64,000 bases of DNA from Conchocele bisecta. Lineage: Eukaryota; Mollusca; Bivalvia; Lucinida; Thyasiridae. The DNA lies in the NCBI GenBank assembly GCA_029237695.1, contig CM055277.1:39342242-39406241 (forward strand), in the 5' to 3' direction. Position 1 is the first letter of the stretch. The number at the start of each line of letters is the position of its first letter. Position numbers and translations under genes: made by a program. This document shows, in pieces, positions 1 through 12,056 of this stretch. The notes below the pieces were generated by a model, which saw only the letters and a list, made by a program, of their open reading frames with translations, was not told the DNA's origin and did not search any database.

Positions 1-110
1 AAAATTCATTTTTGTTATAAAGGATTCAATTTTGTAAGACAGAATTGAGTTTTGTGAAGAAAATTCAGTTTTGTAGGACAGAATTCATTTTTGTCCACAA
101 TAATTAGTTT
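1..110. repeat. degenerate copies of the 20-bp AATTGAATTTTGT repeat
   Basis: Four to five imperfect copies of a unit reading roughly acagaattnanttttgt, the same motif as the ordered array at 1,141-1,440 but with irregular spacing. The window start cuts it, so its full extent is unknown. Confidence 0.7.
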
Positions 111-425
111 GCGTAGGATAGTCTATGTCATCTCTACGTTGATTGGTTGAGATCGGTCTTAGTCCATTTTACTAGATGGTGGAGTACACTTGCAGGTTTA
201 AATATTTCAATGCGAAAATATAACCCAATATATCAATATTATACTTCTTTATGGACAGTTATTTTGGTTATATTATTATTACAAATGAGTGGTCACACCA
301 TATAAACATATATACTTTGAAGGAGAAATAAGAAAAATATTCAGAATTTTCCCTCAATTATGTAAACAGGGTCAAACATAAAGTAGCCGGGACATAGCTA
401 GACCTGAGAGCATGCCCATATATAG
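111..425. other. no gene; fragment of a short palindromic repeat
   Basis: AT-rich sequence with no coding signal. Around 285-345 it carries the gagtggtcacaccatat / tatactttgaaggagaaat motif shared with the short palindromic family at 21,890, 42,510, 44,590 and 61,310. Confidence 0.5.
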
Positions 426-571
426 AGAATACCAGGCTAGTGTATTTTTATATCAAGTTTATCAGGCAAGGCTAGGAAACGCGTAGGAATTCCGAGGCTT
501 GTCGAGGAATTCCTACCGTTTCCGAGCCGAGCCTGATAAACTTGATATTACAATACACTAGCCTGGTATTC
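426..571. repeat. palindromic MITE-like element, family P1
   Basis: Arms gaataccaggctagtgtat and atacactagcctggtattc pair around a centre that is itself a diverged palindrome (gtaggaattcc / ggaattcctac). Related pieces occur at 6,775-6,855 and 57,290-57,470. No ORF, so it would be a non-autonomous element. Confidence 0.8.
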
Positions 572-1140
572 TATTTATCAGGTAACGTTTTATGCTCGAA
601 AATGACATTAGATGACGTCGTATTCTAACAGTAGATCTAACCTTGTGAAACAAATGGTATTGGATCTGTGTCTACTAGTTGCGAAGTTACGTGTTCGCAA
701 CTATGTGTCTACATGCATTATTTACAGTATACACCATCTTAGTATCCATGGTATCTACACAAATACTACAAATGGTTTCCTCAAATGGCCCAATACACAC
801 ATTATGTTTATAAACACAGACAGCAGTCAGAACACAGGCCACAGCGCGTTTATTATTGATTTAACTGGGGCAGATGTACCTTGCGATACACACTAAATGA
901 CGTCAGTACTCGCGGGAGATCTACATGTACATGAATTATGTGTACAATTATAACGCAAATGAGTTTAAATACGAATGGGTTTGTCAACGTTTGACTGTTT
1001 GGAGATAGTTGAAGCAAAATGGCAGAATGAGAAATGAATCATCGGCAGAATGAGAAATGAATCATCGACATTGAATGTGTAGATCGGCGACCGTGACCCA
1101 TTTCTCCAGTGCAGTTTCTGACCAATGGTAGTCCTTCTTA
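572..1140. other. no gene recognised
   Basis: Open frames here are short and unlike known proteins. A 26-bp direct duplication (cggcagaatgagaaatgaat and following bases) is present at about 1,019-1,070. The motif acgtgttcgcaact near 690 recurs at 55,331 beside the foldback element. Confidence 0.4.
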
Positions 1141-1440
1141 CGTGCGTGTGCAGAATTGACAGAATTGAATTTTGTGACACAGAATTGAATTTTGTGGCAC
1201 AGAATTGAATTCTGTGGCACAGAATTGAATTTTGTGACACAGAATTGAATTTTGTGGCACAAAAGTGAATTTTGTGACACAGAATTGCACAGAATTGAAT
1301 TTTGTGACACAGAATTGAATTATGTGGCACAGAATTGAATTTTGTGACACAGAATTGAATTCTGTGGCACAAAAATGAATTTTGTGACACAGAATTGAAT
1401 TTTGTGGCACAAAAATGAATTTTGTTGACAAAATTGAGCC
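1141..1440. repeat. 20-bp tandem repeat, about 14 units
   Basis: Units of the form (g/a)cacagaattgaattttgtg are repeated head to tail, with alternating acac and gcac junctions and variants reading cacaaaaatgaattttgtg. Each unit is an imperfect inverted repeat (cacagaattg / caattttgtg type). The minus-strand open frames crossing it are artefacts of a repeat period that yields few stops. Confidence 0.9.
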
Positions 1441-2441
1441 ATGTCCCACTTGGCGCCCCGTACATGCTAGGTATATGGATGCTTTCCATGACAACAGTTT
1501 ATCATTTAAATTTGCCAAACATTATTAATATTAGTAATTTCCAATAACTTCCGAAGGGAAGCACATGTAATACACATTGTTTTAAAGACATTCATTTTAT
1601 TAAATGTTCGACCACATGGTCTTTATCAAAATAATGTGAAAATGTATCGGCAGTTTTATGTGACGTCCATAGTGTAGCAGTAAACCGAATATGTAGGCAT
1701 ATGATGAGCACATGGAACGTGCAGTGTAATCTGTGCATACGCGCTAAGACATCTGATCTATGTGACTAGAATTGTTATAACTATATACGAGGCATATTTA
1801 AACGAATATGGAATACGTTCTAAGACAAAATCGGTTACCTATCGTTTCAGACTGCCTGACCCAACCTGAGATTGAGCCCACGACTCGCCAAAAGACATCC
1901 GGCTGGAGGCGGGTTTTCAAGTTCTCCTGGGGGTCGCGTAAAGGGGCTACTGCCAAGCTGGTCGGGGATTCGTAGAATATCAGATATATGGACACAACTG
2001 AAGAGTGTCCGTGGAAGAAGGGGGTTAACTCCATCATGGTGATAGCTCCTTTTCCACACTGATCCCTTCATTTATGAGCATGACACAATTGTCTTATGTG
2101 ACTGACTGGAGAAATGAGGCATATCCCTTTTGAAACATTTCAAACTAATCAACCAATGCCTCTGTACGGTCTGATCAGGGTCTGCACTATCGGCCATTGT
2201 GTCACAGAAACACTCGCCATTCATCTAGCAACATAGATCATATCATTACCAGAATGCATAGGTGCATTCTTTAGTTGAGCAGAGTTAATCAATGTGCACA
2301 GCCACGATTTCTCCAGCCGCAGTCACGTATGACTTTTATAACTGGCATAAATCCAGATCATGATGCATATCCATACACCATGTATATTACGCGACCTTCC
2401 AGCTAATATACAGCCAGCATATTAATTATATAGTGAGACCA
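1441..2441. other. no gene recognised; repeat fragments
   Basis: No credible coding region. About 2,095-2,230 has diverged pieces of the foldback family F (gactgactggagaaatgagg, ctgatcagggtctgcac). The stretch 1,840-2,060 is more GC-rich than its surroundings but its frames match nothing I know. Confidence 0.4.
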
Positions 2442-2746
2442 GTAGCCGATTTCATCAACATTGCAAAGTATACTTTCCTAGCAAAGTATACTTTGAGGGA
2501 GAAATTTTCAATTTTAGGATCAATTTATTAATTTTTATTATACTGAATTTATTACATTATCACAGCCAATTTTGGCTGTGATAATGTAATACATTCAGTA
2601 TAATAATTCTGCATAGTTTTAATCATCAAATATATGCAATCGTTAGTTCTGCATGAAATAATGCATTTCGGAAAAATCAATGATTGCTCCCTCAAAGTAT
2701 ACTTTGCTAGGAAAATATACTTTGCAATTTTGATGAAATCGGCTAC
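2442..2746. repeat. 305-bp palindromic MITE-like element, family P2
   Basis: Ends gtagccgatttcatca and tgatgaaatcggctac are inverted. The two arms continue through aagtatacttt...ctag motifs to the central palindrome cacagcca/tggctgtg at about 2,560-2,582. Further copies: 39,435-39,747 and a left-truncated one at 7,050-7,293. Overlapping short ORFs are shadows. Confidence 0.85.
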
Positions 2747-3940
2747 AGGGCACGTTGTTATAAAACATTCTGAGAATGTATTCCAATACAATACTCTAAA
2801 TGGGTTGATTGGTCGAGACTGAGCAGTTAAACTGCCAAGTATATTCCCAGACCATTTTATAATCTTGGATGCATTCCTCCAGAGACGATTGGTTGAGGCT
2901 TGGTGGTCGGGGTTTATGACGTCATAGCTCTGGAAGTCCCATTCCGATGGAAATATGACTTATAACTACTGTTCATCTGTCTAATCTTGAAATCTGAAGA
3001 CCGATGACTCAATCCAAAATGTTTCACCCAACCGTTTATATGAAGTGTACACAGTATGAACAGTTTATAGAAATTAATTGTAGAGTAAAGTTTGTCATGA
3101 TATCCTACCACAGATTCGTACGTACCCCGGATACACATGGACTATGTCGTCCTGTCACCACCCACCAGGCTGTAACTCCATAGCACTGCTGCCGTCTCAC
3201 TATACAACTGCTATGGATTATAACCTGTCATACCGGCATGTCAGTGGAACAATTGCACCAATATATGTATCTGGATATGGTATTACCTCCCTGATCGCAT
3301 CGTCTTAAACATCTGTCATATTGTCCCCATGGGGTCCCCATGGGGTCTTAATGGTCTGTAAACTTCCAACACGATCATACGGAGCATATTGCATTTAGCG
3401 ATGCCATAAGGGAGGTAATTTCCAACTATGAGGCACGATCCGACAAATCTAAACGCCTTGCCTTTGTCACAATCATAGACCTACGTGGCCAGCAATTAAA
3501 TAAGGTCGGTTTTATCAGAACACGGCCCATATGTACAACGTGACCAGTCGTGTACGAGTTCGGGACTCGGATCTGTGCTCGGCGGACGTCTGGCATGGAT
3601 TTGGTATACTCTCCTATCCCGGGGTGATTTGGGGTGGGGTAACATCGTTTATCATTAGAAATGGGGGTGGACTCGGGATTCAGTATTGTACGTATTTGTA
3701 CATTTCAATAGGAGTGAATAAATCTAATAATGATTTGCCAACCTTAGTTTCGGAGGAAATGTCTTTGTACAGTTCGTTATGCATTTACGAACGTATACAT
3801 CGTACGAGGTTTAGTGAAACTAGCCCCAGGTCCCGTTGTATGTGTGTGCCGTATACTGACACAGTCGGCTGTACTTAATTGCTGGCCGATGCAGATCTTG
3901 GTGTTTGCTTTGACCGAATGTACAGGCGGACGGTGACGAT
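2747..3940. other. no gene recognised; one unexplained open stretch
   Basis: Mostly non-coding. Plus-strand 3,123-3,308 stays open for about 60 codons with balanced composition (contains the peptide CHHPPGCNS), but it has no start, no clear splice sites and no family I recognise. At 3,325-3,350 a short direct repeat ccccatggggt is present. The 115-codon frame at 3,531-3,878 overlaps a dispersed-repeat end (gtttagtgaaac) and is not accepted as a gene. Confidence 0.35.
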
Positions 3941-4360
3941 CCTTATATGAAGATGTGACTGTATAAATGAAGTTTATGGATTTTACTACCAGTGCTGATC
4001 CAGATCAGCCTTTGCATCCGCACACTCTGATCAGGATCTGCACCGATCGCCATTCCATCAATGATACACCCGTCATGCTTTTAACAAGCAATATATAATG
4101 TTATCAGGCTACATGGGTGTGTTGTTTGATCTAGAGCTAAACTGGTCACAAATCCCATAAGCCCCAGTTATCGTCACAGAGATATGGGGCGAATGGGATT
4201 TGTGACAAGTGCAAATTATATTCAAATAGCACACTCATATAGCCTGATAACAATATATACGGCGCAGATCCTGATCAGACTGTGTGATGCATAGGCTGAT
4301 GTGAATATACACCGGTCGCAAAATCTGTGAACCCCATTTCCCTAGTCACAGCCACATTAT
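3941..4360. repeat. foldback repeat family F, two overlapping copies
   Basis: Shows the family hallmarks: tgatcaggatctgcac, ccattccatcaatga, cccataagccccagtt and gtcacagccacatta. One copy is followed by an inverted one. Other members: 6,430-6,690, 21,195-21,445, 30,085-30,335, 39,125-39,335 and 46,145-46,375. Confidence 0.75.
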
Positions 4361-5309
4361 GTTAATGTTATATAGATATATTATGTTAGCAGCACGGAGT
4401 TCGTTTCATTGATTCATTGGCGAGCAGTGTAGACCCTGGACAGACTGTGCGGATGCGCAGGTTGATCTGGATGTACGCTGTTCGCGAAAGTCGTATGTCA
4501 TATGTCACATATCAGATGAGGCATCGTCACATCGAGCAATATCTTTCTACTCTCGGTTTGGTCGGCTTTTGATCTATACCTTCTATTTGCAATATATATA
4601 ATAATATTGAGAATAAATATTTCCTGTGTCACAAAAGATAAGTGTTGTTTTTATTCATAGTACCATCATCAATTTGATATGCCCACTTTAAAGACCATGG
4701 GTCTCAGATATGCTTGAAGAATCGTTGTGTACCAACAGACAGACAGACAGACACAGACGCCTTTGAATTTGATAACAGAAAATGGTGCATTTAGTTGACA
4801 TATCATCATATGTCCGCTGTAGTCCGTGAACCGAACACCCACAAATCCATATCTCGTCACATGGAACATCGTGAGGGACACAGTGACTTTAAATACGGAT
4901 AGACACGGTTTATTGTAACTTACACAGTATTGGTTGAAAAGAAGGCTTGCATATAAAACACCAGTCACAACATTCTTTTTCTCACAACTTTGTTTAAATT
5001 CGCGCTTAATTTTCTCCATTTTCTGTAAAAATTGAGGCATTTTCGCGATATTTCTGGCAAAATGGTATGATATGAGTAAATATTTGTACACACTTTTGGT
5101 GAAATGTATATGTATTGTCACAAAGCTTGAAGAGATCTTCACAAATTGTGGAAGATGAGTGTGATTGCATACCAGTCAGTCAGAGACTGGATCTATGCTG
5201 GTTCGCTAATGTTAATACCAAGGACGTTTTCCCCAGACATAAGTCTTAATTAATTATATACCCAATTGTTAGTGACCATATAAGACAAGTCATGGGCTTT
5301 TGTACATAT
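4360..5309. repeat. tandem segmental duplication, unit A (about 950 bp)
   Basis: Aligns along its length with 5,312-6,293. Both start after aatgttatata and a tattatgttag motif, share cattgattcattggcgagc and aggcatcgtcacatcgagca, and end at gggcttttgtacata. A minus-strand open frame of 157 codons lies in unit A (4,669-5,142) but is broken in unit B, so it is probably not a conserved gene. Confidence 0.85.
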
Positions 5310-5311
5310 AT

Positions 5312-5316
5312 TAATG

Positions 5317-5353
<37 letters not shown>

Positions 5354-6293
5354 GTTAGAAGCATGGGGTGTGTTTCATTGATTCATTGGCGAGCGGTGCA
5401 AACACTGGACAGACTGAGCGGATGCGCAGGTTGATCTGGATGTACACTTGTCGCGAAAGTCATATGTCATATGTCGTAAGTCACATTCACATATCAGATG
5501 AGGCATCGTCACATCGAGCAATATCTTTCTACTCGATCGATTTCGTCGGCTTTTGATCCACACCTTCCATTTGCAATACATTTGTATATATAATACATAA
5601 TTACAATATTGAGAATAAATATGTCCTGTGTCACAAAATATAATTGTCTTTATTCCTAGTACCATCATCAACTTGATATGCACACTTTAAAGACCCTGCA
5701 TGGGTCTCAGATATGGTTGAAGAATAATCGGGGTAACACAAACTTTATAGTAATGAGAATTAACTATCGTTGCGATGTCTAGCTTTCTGCCATCGATTGG
5801 TACTGAATGCAACGATTGTCACAGACAGTGATGACATATAGTGGAATACATCGCAGACGCCTTTGAATTTTACCACAGAACATACATTTAGTTGACATAT
5901 GTGAGCTGCAGTCCGTAAACCAGAAACCCACAACCCTGTATCTCGTCATCTGGAACATCGTCTGAGACACAGTGACTTTAAATACGGATAGACCCGGTTT
6001 ATTGTAACTTACACATTAATGGTTGAACAATTGTTGCATATAAAACGCCATTCCCGATATTTCTGACAAAATGGTCACTTTTGGTGAAATGTAATATTTT
6101 ACACAAAGCTTGAAGGTACAGGCCCCTTCACAACTTGTGGAAGATGAGTGTGATTGCATACCAGTCAGAGACTGGATCTATGCTGGTTCGCTAAAGTTAG
6201 TACCAAGGACGTTTTCCCCAGACATAAGTCTTAATTAATTATATACCCAATTGTTAGTGACCATATAAGACAAGTCATGGGCTTTTGTACATA
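5312..6293. repeat. tandem segmental duplication, unit B (about 980 bp)
   Basis: Second copy of the preceding unit, starting in an (AT)n run at about 5,317-5,350 that may have been the breakpoint. It differs by scattered substitutions and small indels. Confidence 0.85.
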
Positions 6294-6429
6294 ACAAGAT
6301 GTGCGATATATAGGGCCTATCTCGAGAAAATAATATGCTCTGAAACTTTCGATGTAATTTACAAAAAAAAACATCACTGTTTCTGTACATATATTTCATG
6401 AAAAATCGCACACGTTCTTAACATAGGTA

Positions 6430-6700
6430 CCAAGTCACGTGGCCTTTGCCATATGCGCAGGAATGGGGCTTATGGCATTTGTGACTAGTGTGGCACCAGG
6501 ACAAATGTTACACTCGTGTTGCCGGATAGCGATCTATATTGCGTGTTAGAAGCATAACGGGTGTTTCTTTTATGAAATGGCGAACAGTGCAGACCCAGAA
6601 CAGACTGCGGATGCACAGGCTGATCTGGATCTACACTGGTCGTAAAACCCATAAGCCCCCTTTCTCCGGCCACAGCCACATATGTGGTATGGTTCACGAC
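6430..6700. repeat. foldback repeat family F copy
   Basis: Contains gcgcaggaatggggcttatg at the left and, in opposite sense, cataagccccctttctccgg at the right, with cagactgcggatgcacagg between. The 70-codon minus frame here is repeat-derived. Confidence 0.7.
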
Positions 6701-6774
6701 AAAACCACCATTTAGCAGTTACAGTATGTTCAATCATTCAGCATTGATGTTTACATGGTCTGTACTATATTGCT

Positions 6775-6855
6775 CGGCAAGCCTCGGAATTCCTACGCGT
6801 TTCCTAGCCTTTTTTGATAAACTTAATATCAAAAGACAGTAGCCTGGTATTCTCT
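6775..6855. repeat. partial P1 palindromic element
   Basis: Carries the right half of the P1 family (cggaattcctacgcgtttcc ... agcctggtattct); the left arm is missing. Confidence 0.7.
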
Positions 6856-7049
6856 ATTTATTATCTCCTCACGACAAGTAAGAGGGGATATATCGTGTTT
6901 CCATGTACGTACACACGAACGTGCATATGTACATGCGTGCGTCAGTAACACCTTTATTTTGCAATACCTTATGAACCGCTTCACCGTTTTTGATAATATT
7001 TGGCCATAATGTGTGTCTATGATGGTGCTTTGTTTTGCAGAAGACTAAT

Positions 7050-7293
7050 CATTTATTTTCCCGGAAAAGTATTATTTCATATATAACTAAAGACTGCATA
7101 TATTTGATGATTAACATTATGCAGAATTATTATACGGCATTTATTACATTGTCACAGCCAAAATGGCTGTGATAATAATGTAATAAATTCAGTATAATAA
7201 CAATCTGTAAATTTATCTTTAAATTGAAAAGTTGTCCCTCAATGTATACGTTGCTAGATAAGTATGCTTTGCAATGTTTGTGAAATAGGCTAC
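7050..7293. repeat. P2 palindromic element, left-truncated copy
   Basis: Centre cacagccaaaatggctgtg at about 7,155-7,173. The right arm runs to gtgaaataggctac. The left arm loses its outer end. Confidence 0.75.
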
Positions 7294-7880
7294 TGGTGTC
7301 CCAAGGATTCCTGGCACCAGATCAGAACACTGTGTTTCACTGCCAATAGTTTATTTTGTAATGTCAGTTCAGAATGTTCGGTGCTCACGTAATACAGGCG
7401 CATTCCTGTCTGTGTATGATATTGCTGTTGAATGAACATAAAACCCCAATCAATCAGATTCTGTTTTGAGACCATCATTGTGGGCCCCAGGCTGAGCAAA
7501 GGGAGGTTACAACGTTTTCATGAAATGTGGGCCCTGATCATTTTGCACAATCCCATAATCGCATTGGGATCAAATTAGTTTTCTGATGATGATACTGTTA
7601 CATCAGTGATTGAATGACAAACAGCGTAGATCTGGGGCTAAACTGACCACATATGTGGTAAATGTAATTTTTATCTGCCGGCAACCCATGTTTTATTACA
7701 ATGCAAATCACCGATATATGTAACACATGGACCAAATTTATAGAGGGATTTGACAATGACTCCATGTTCTGATTCTTTAAAGCTATAGTTGTTACTCATT
7801 GTGAACAGGTGAAGCATCGCCGGCGGTAGGTAAGGTTGTATGCATGTGAATAGTAATTTAATGGTGGGATTCATCCATAC
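7294..7880. other. no gene recognised
   Basis: Short frames only. Nothing with a recognisable domain, splice structure or RNA fold was seen. Confidence 0.4.
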
Positions 7881-7881
7881 C

Positions 7882-8072
7882 GATCGTGGCCTAGGGGATA
7901 TGACATTGGACTTCAATACCGGGGGTTATGGTTTCAAGCCTCACCCTAGGCGTGAACAACACTTACATAGTATTTCCATCCCAGTGGTCTGTCGAACTGT
8001 TTTCGCGTCTCTATATGACCTTCGTTGTTGCTGGGACGTTAAACCAATTATTCACTTTTCACTTTCATCCAT
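7882..8072 (+). repeat. tRNA-derived SINE, plus copy
   Basis: A tRNA-like head has an A-box-like tggcctaggggatatgac and a B-box-like ggtttcaagcc. It is followed by a body shared with the copy at 38,298-38,488: tagtatttccatccca, tggtctgtcg, and gttgctggga(c/t)gtt near the 3' end. Known logic: pol III transcribed, mobilised in trans by a LINE. The assignment rests on the promoter boxes and the two-copy match. Confidence 0.7.
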
Positions 8073-8280
8073 ACCGGAATCCCGACTGGAATCCCGATTT
8101 CCCAGTCAATGTCAACAATGTTGGACATATATCCACAAGTTGAATATCTCCTGATCCGTTAGTAGGCTCATTACCAAACTTCATAAATAACTTCCTTACA
8201 TTACATCACCTTGTTTGCCATTCGTGGAGGGGAAAAGGCTTCAGACATTAGCGACTACAGGCATGCTGTACTTGATCTAG

Positions 8281-8825
8281 TAGTCGGTTCAGATTCAGGC
8301 ACATATGGGAAATGGTGTTCACTTTATGTTTGATGTCGGATCTAAATCGATTTTTTCTTGCGCATGCGATGGCACCGGCCGATTGTTTTTAAAAGGTGCC
8401 CAAAATTGTCCTGCGGGCCATTTAAAGACCACACCCAATGGGCGTGGTTTTGAGCTAGTGGGGATTTGTACAATTGTTAAATGGTAACCGATTTTAATGA
8501 TTTTGGTGTCGATATGTAGGTTTTCAGGTGTACTGAGGCCGATAAAACAAAAATGAAAACCAAATATGGCCACAACAAAGTTTAAAATTCAAAATGGCCG
8601 CCAAATTAATGCAAATTTGCGTTTATTAATAATAATAGCTGAAATGGGTCATTTAAATTAATTTGAGAGGTGTGTATTCATTGTTCTTGACATAGGAGCT
8701 CAATAATAATAAATACCAAACTTAAACATGGCTTCCATAATACTATATAAAATCAAAATGGCCGCCAAAATAATATGATTCTGCACGGATGATTGAAACT
8801 TGCTTATTATTTACATTTTGGAAAT
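8281..8825. repeat. left inverted repeat of the 8.3-21.05 kb block
   Basis: Starts at tagtcgg and matches, in reverse complement, 20,530-21,053. Shared blocks include aggcacatatgggaaatggt, atggcaccggccgat, gtggttttgagctagtgggg and ttaaaattcaaaatggccgc. I estimate about 80 percent identity by eye. Ends of the form AGT...ACT with long terminal repeats would fit a Polinton, but I could not find a convincing 6-bp target duplication, and the low identity contrasts with the near-identical PolB arms inside. Confidence 0.75.
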
Positions 8826-8870
8826 TACTATCTGCGCCTATTGGGTGAAATATAGTAACACGATGGTTAA

Positions 8871-11450
8871 ACAGGGACTCTAGCACTAATGTATGAATTA
8901 CTGCCTGCTCATGTGCCCAACTGGTGTAATATACTAGTGGTCACGAGACGAGTACACAGGGACTCTAACACAAATGTGTGAATTACTGCCTGCTCCTGCG
9001 CCCAAATGGTATAATATACTAATGGTCATGAGACGGGTACAAATGGACTCTAACACCAATGTGTGAATTACTGCCTGCTCCTGCGCCCAACGGATGTAAT
9101 ATATACTAGTGGTCGCTAGACGGGTACACATGGACTCTAACACTAATGTGTGAATTACTGCCTGCTACTGCGCCCAACAGATGTAATATCTACTAATGGT
9201 CGCTAGACGGGTACACAGGGACTCTAACAATTGATGTGTGAATTACTGCCTGCTCCTGCGCCCAACGGATGTAATATATACTAGTGGTCGCTAGACGGGT
9301 ACACATGGACTCTAACACTAATGTGTGAATTACTGCCTGCTCCTGCGCCCAACGGATGTAATATACTAGTGGTCGCTAGACGGGTACACAGGGACTCTAA
9401 CACTAATGTGTGAATTACTGCCTGCTCCTGCGCCCAACGGATGTAATATATACTAGTGGTCGCTAGACGGGTACACATGGACTCTAACACTAATGTTTGA
9501 ATTACTGCCTGCTCCTGCGCCCAACGGATGTAATATACTAGTGGTCGCTAGACGGGTACACAGGGACTCTAACACTAATGTGTGAATTACTGCCTGCTCC
9601 TGCGCCCAACGGGTGTAATATACTAGTGGTCACGAGACGAGTACACATGGAATCTAACACTAATGTGTGAATTACTTCCTGCTCCTGGGCCCAACGGGTG
9701 TAATATACTAATGGTCACAAGACGGGTACACAGGGACTCTAACACTAATGTGTGAATTACTGCCTGCTCCTGCGCCCAATGGGTATAATATACTAGTGGT
9801 CACGAGACGGGTACACAGGGAATCTAACACTAATGTGTGAATTAATGCCTGCTCCTGCGCCCAACGGGTGTAATATATTAGTGTTAACGAGACGAGTACA
9901 TAGGGACTCTAACACTAATGAATTACTGCCTGTATGTGTAATTACGCCTGCTACTGCGCACAACGGGCATAATATACTAGTGGTCACGAGACGGGTACAC
10001 AGGGAATCTAACACTAATGTGTGAATTACTGCCTGCTCCTGCGCCCAACGGGTGTAATATATTAGTGTTAACGAGACGAGTACATAGGGACTCTAACACT
10101 AATGTTTGAATTACTGCCTGCTACTGCGCCCAACGGGTGTTATATATTAGTGTTAACGAGACGAGTACACAGGGAATCTAACATGAATGTGTGAATTACT
10201 GCCTGCTACTGCGCCCAACGGGTGTAATATATTAGTGTTAACGAGACGAGTACACAGGGAATCTAACATGAATGTGTGAATTACTGCCTGCTCATGCGCC
10301 CAACGGGTGTAATATATTAGTGTTAACGAGACGAGTATATAGGGACTCTAACACTAATGTGTGAATTACTGCCTGCTACTGTGCCCAACGGGTGTAATAT
10401 ATTAGTGTTAACGAGACGAGTACACAGGGAATCTAACATGAATGTGTGAATTACTGCCTGCTACTGCGCCCAACGGATGTAATATATTAGTGTTAACGAG
10501 ACGAGTACACAGGGAATTTAACATGAATGTGTGAATTACTGCCTGCTACTGCGCCCAACGGGTGTAATATATTAGTGTTAACGAGACGAGTACATAGGGA
10601 CTCTAACATTAATGTGTGAATTACTGCCTGCTACTGCGCCCAACGGATGTAATATATTAGTGTTAACGAGACGAGTACACAGGGAATCTAACATGAATGT
10701 GTGAATTACTGCCTGCTACTGCGCCCAACGGGTGTAATATATTAGTGTTAACGAGACGAGTACTATGGGAATCTAACATGAATGTGTGAATTACTGCCTG
10801 CTACTGCGCCCAACGGGTGTAATATATTATTGTTAACGAGACGAGTACATAGGGAATCTAACATTAATGTGTGAAATACTGCCTGCTACTGCGCCCAACG
10901 GGTGTAATATATTAGTGTTAACAAGACGAGTACATAGGGACTCTAACACTAATTTTGACATTACTTGCCTAATTACTTACTGCCCCAAACGGTGTGTAAT
11001 TATTAGTGTTAAAGAGAACCACCGGGAAAAAGGTATCATAGGGTCCCTCTAACAATTAATGTGTGAATTTACTGCCTGCCCTAACTGGGCACCCAACGGG
11101 ATGTAATATATTTAGTGATTTAACGATACAGTACATAGGGACTCTAACATAATAAGTGTGAATTACTGCCTGCTACTGCGCCCAACGGGTAATATATTAT
11201 GTTAACGAGACGATACATAGGATTCTAACATTAATGTGTGAATTACTGCCTGCTACTGCACCCAACGGGTGTAATATATTAGTGTTAACGAGACTAGTAC
11301 ATAGGGACTCTAACACTAATGTGTGAATTACTGCCTGCTACTGCGCCCAACGGGTGTAATATATTAGTGTTAACGAGACGAGTACACAGGGAATCTAACA
11401 TGAATGTGGAATTACTGCCTACTCCTGTGCATATTGGGTGTATTATATTC
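8871..11450. repeat. 85-bp minisatellite, about 30 units, two variant blocks
   Basis: Unit: ctaacactaatgtgtgaatt, then actgcctgctcctgcgccca, then acgggtgtaatatactagtg and gtcacgagacgggtacacag. From 8.87 to about 9.85 kb most units read actagtggtc(gct/acg)agacggg. From about 9.87 kb on they read ttagtgttaacgagacgag with gaatctaacatgaatg and cctgctactgcg. Units at about 10,955-11,225 are full of one-base insertions and deletions. It is not a CRISPR array: there are no unique spacers, since the whole unit is repeated. Frames reading through it are artefacts. Confidence 0.95.
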
Positions 11451-12056
11451 GAGAACACATGTAGGCTATGTCTTGTACAATGTGATGCGTTGAGAGTGTA
11501 ACAGCAACATGTCTATCAATGTAAACCTATTCATCTTTCATCGTCAGAGCTGTCCTCGCTTTCTGGAGCTACACAACCCTCATCAGAGTCTGTAGCATCA
11601 ACATCAAACTGAAAACCGTCTAGAATGTCTGGAATGTTTTCTGGGGTGACAGCTGCTGATGTTTGCAGTCAGTGGTAGCTGTGGATGCTGCCATTCTCAA
11701 GTTCCCAGCCATATGCCAGTACATCCAGTTCAAACAATTTGCCATCCCGTTTGCAACGAGGTTGGCACGCTGAGTAGTATAGTGGGAGTCACTTCATTAC
11801 CGCGGGAGGTCACAAAGGAATTGGACGTAGTGCAACCTCCCAATGGGGTAAAAAAGTGGATCTTTTCAATCTTAATTGAAATGAAAGAAACTCACCCCCA
11901 GAAATAAAAGAAGGTCATACTGTTGTGCGACATAATTTTCTCAAAATTAATTTATGACAAAATTTATGACAAAATTTATGACAAAATTTTCCAATTGAAC
12001 AAAGAACATATATGAGTTACAAGTTAATTATTTTTCATTATTGAAAAATAATTTAC
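11451..12056. other. intergenic; possible acidic C-terminal coding relic
   Basis: On the minus strand about 11,535-11,655 reads an acidic tail with many D, E and S residues (for example ATDSDEGC and PESEDSSDDE) before a stop. It resembles the end of a transposon-encoded protein but cannot be assigned. At 11,946-11,985 the 14-bp unit aatttatgacaaa is repeated three times just upstream of the next ORF. Confidence 0.3.

Noticed and set aside
965..1518. Minus frames of 82-174 codons rich in NSILCHKIQFC repeats
   Set aside because: Pure translation of the 20-bp DNA array; three overlapping frames look equally good, which shows absence of coding selection.
3531..3878. 115-codon plus frame
   Set aside because: Its end overlaps a dispersed palindromic-repeat end and the product matches no family.
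4669..5142. 157-codon minus frame as a gene
   Set aside because: Broken in the adjacent tandem copy and without recognisable domains.
7882..8072. Functional tRNA gene
   Set aside because: Has promoter boxes but no complete cloverleaf could be drawn, and it is fused to a SINE body shared with another copy.
8871..11450. Direct-repeat array resembling a CRISPR
   Set aside because: The complete 85-bp unit repeats with no unique spacers, in eukaryotic sequence with no cas genes.
8934..11501. Several 60-80 codon frames on both strands in the minisatellite
   Set aside because: They repeat with the satellite period and change with each unit; no start context or domain.
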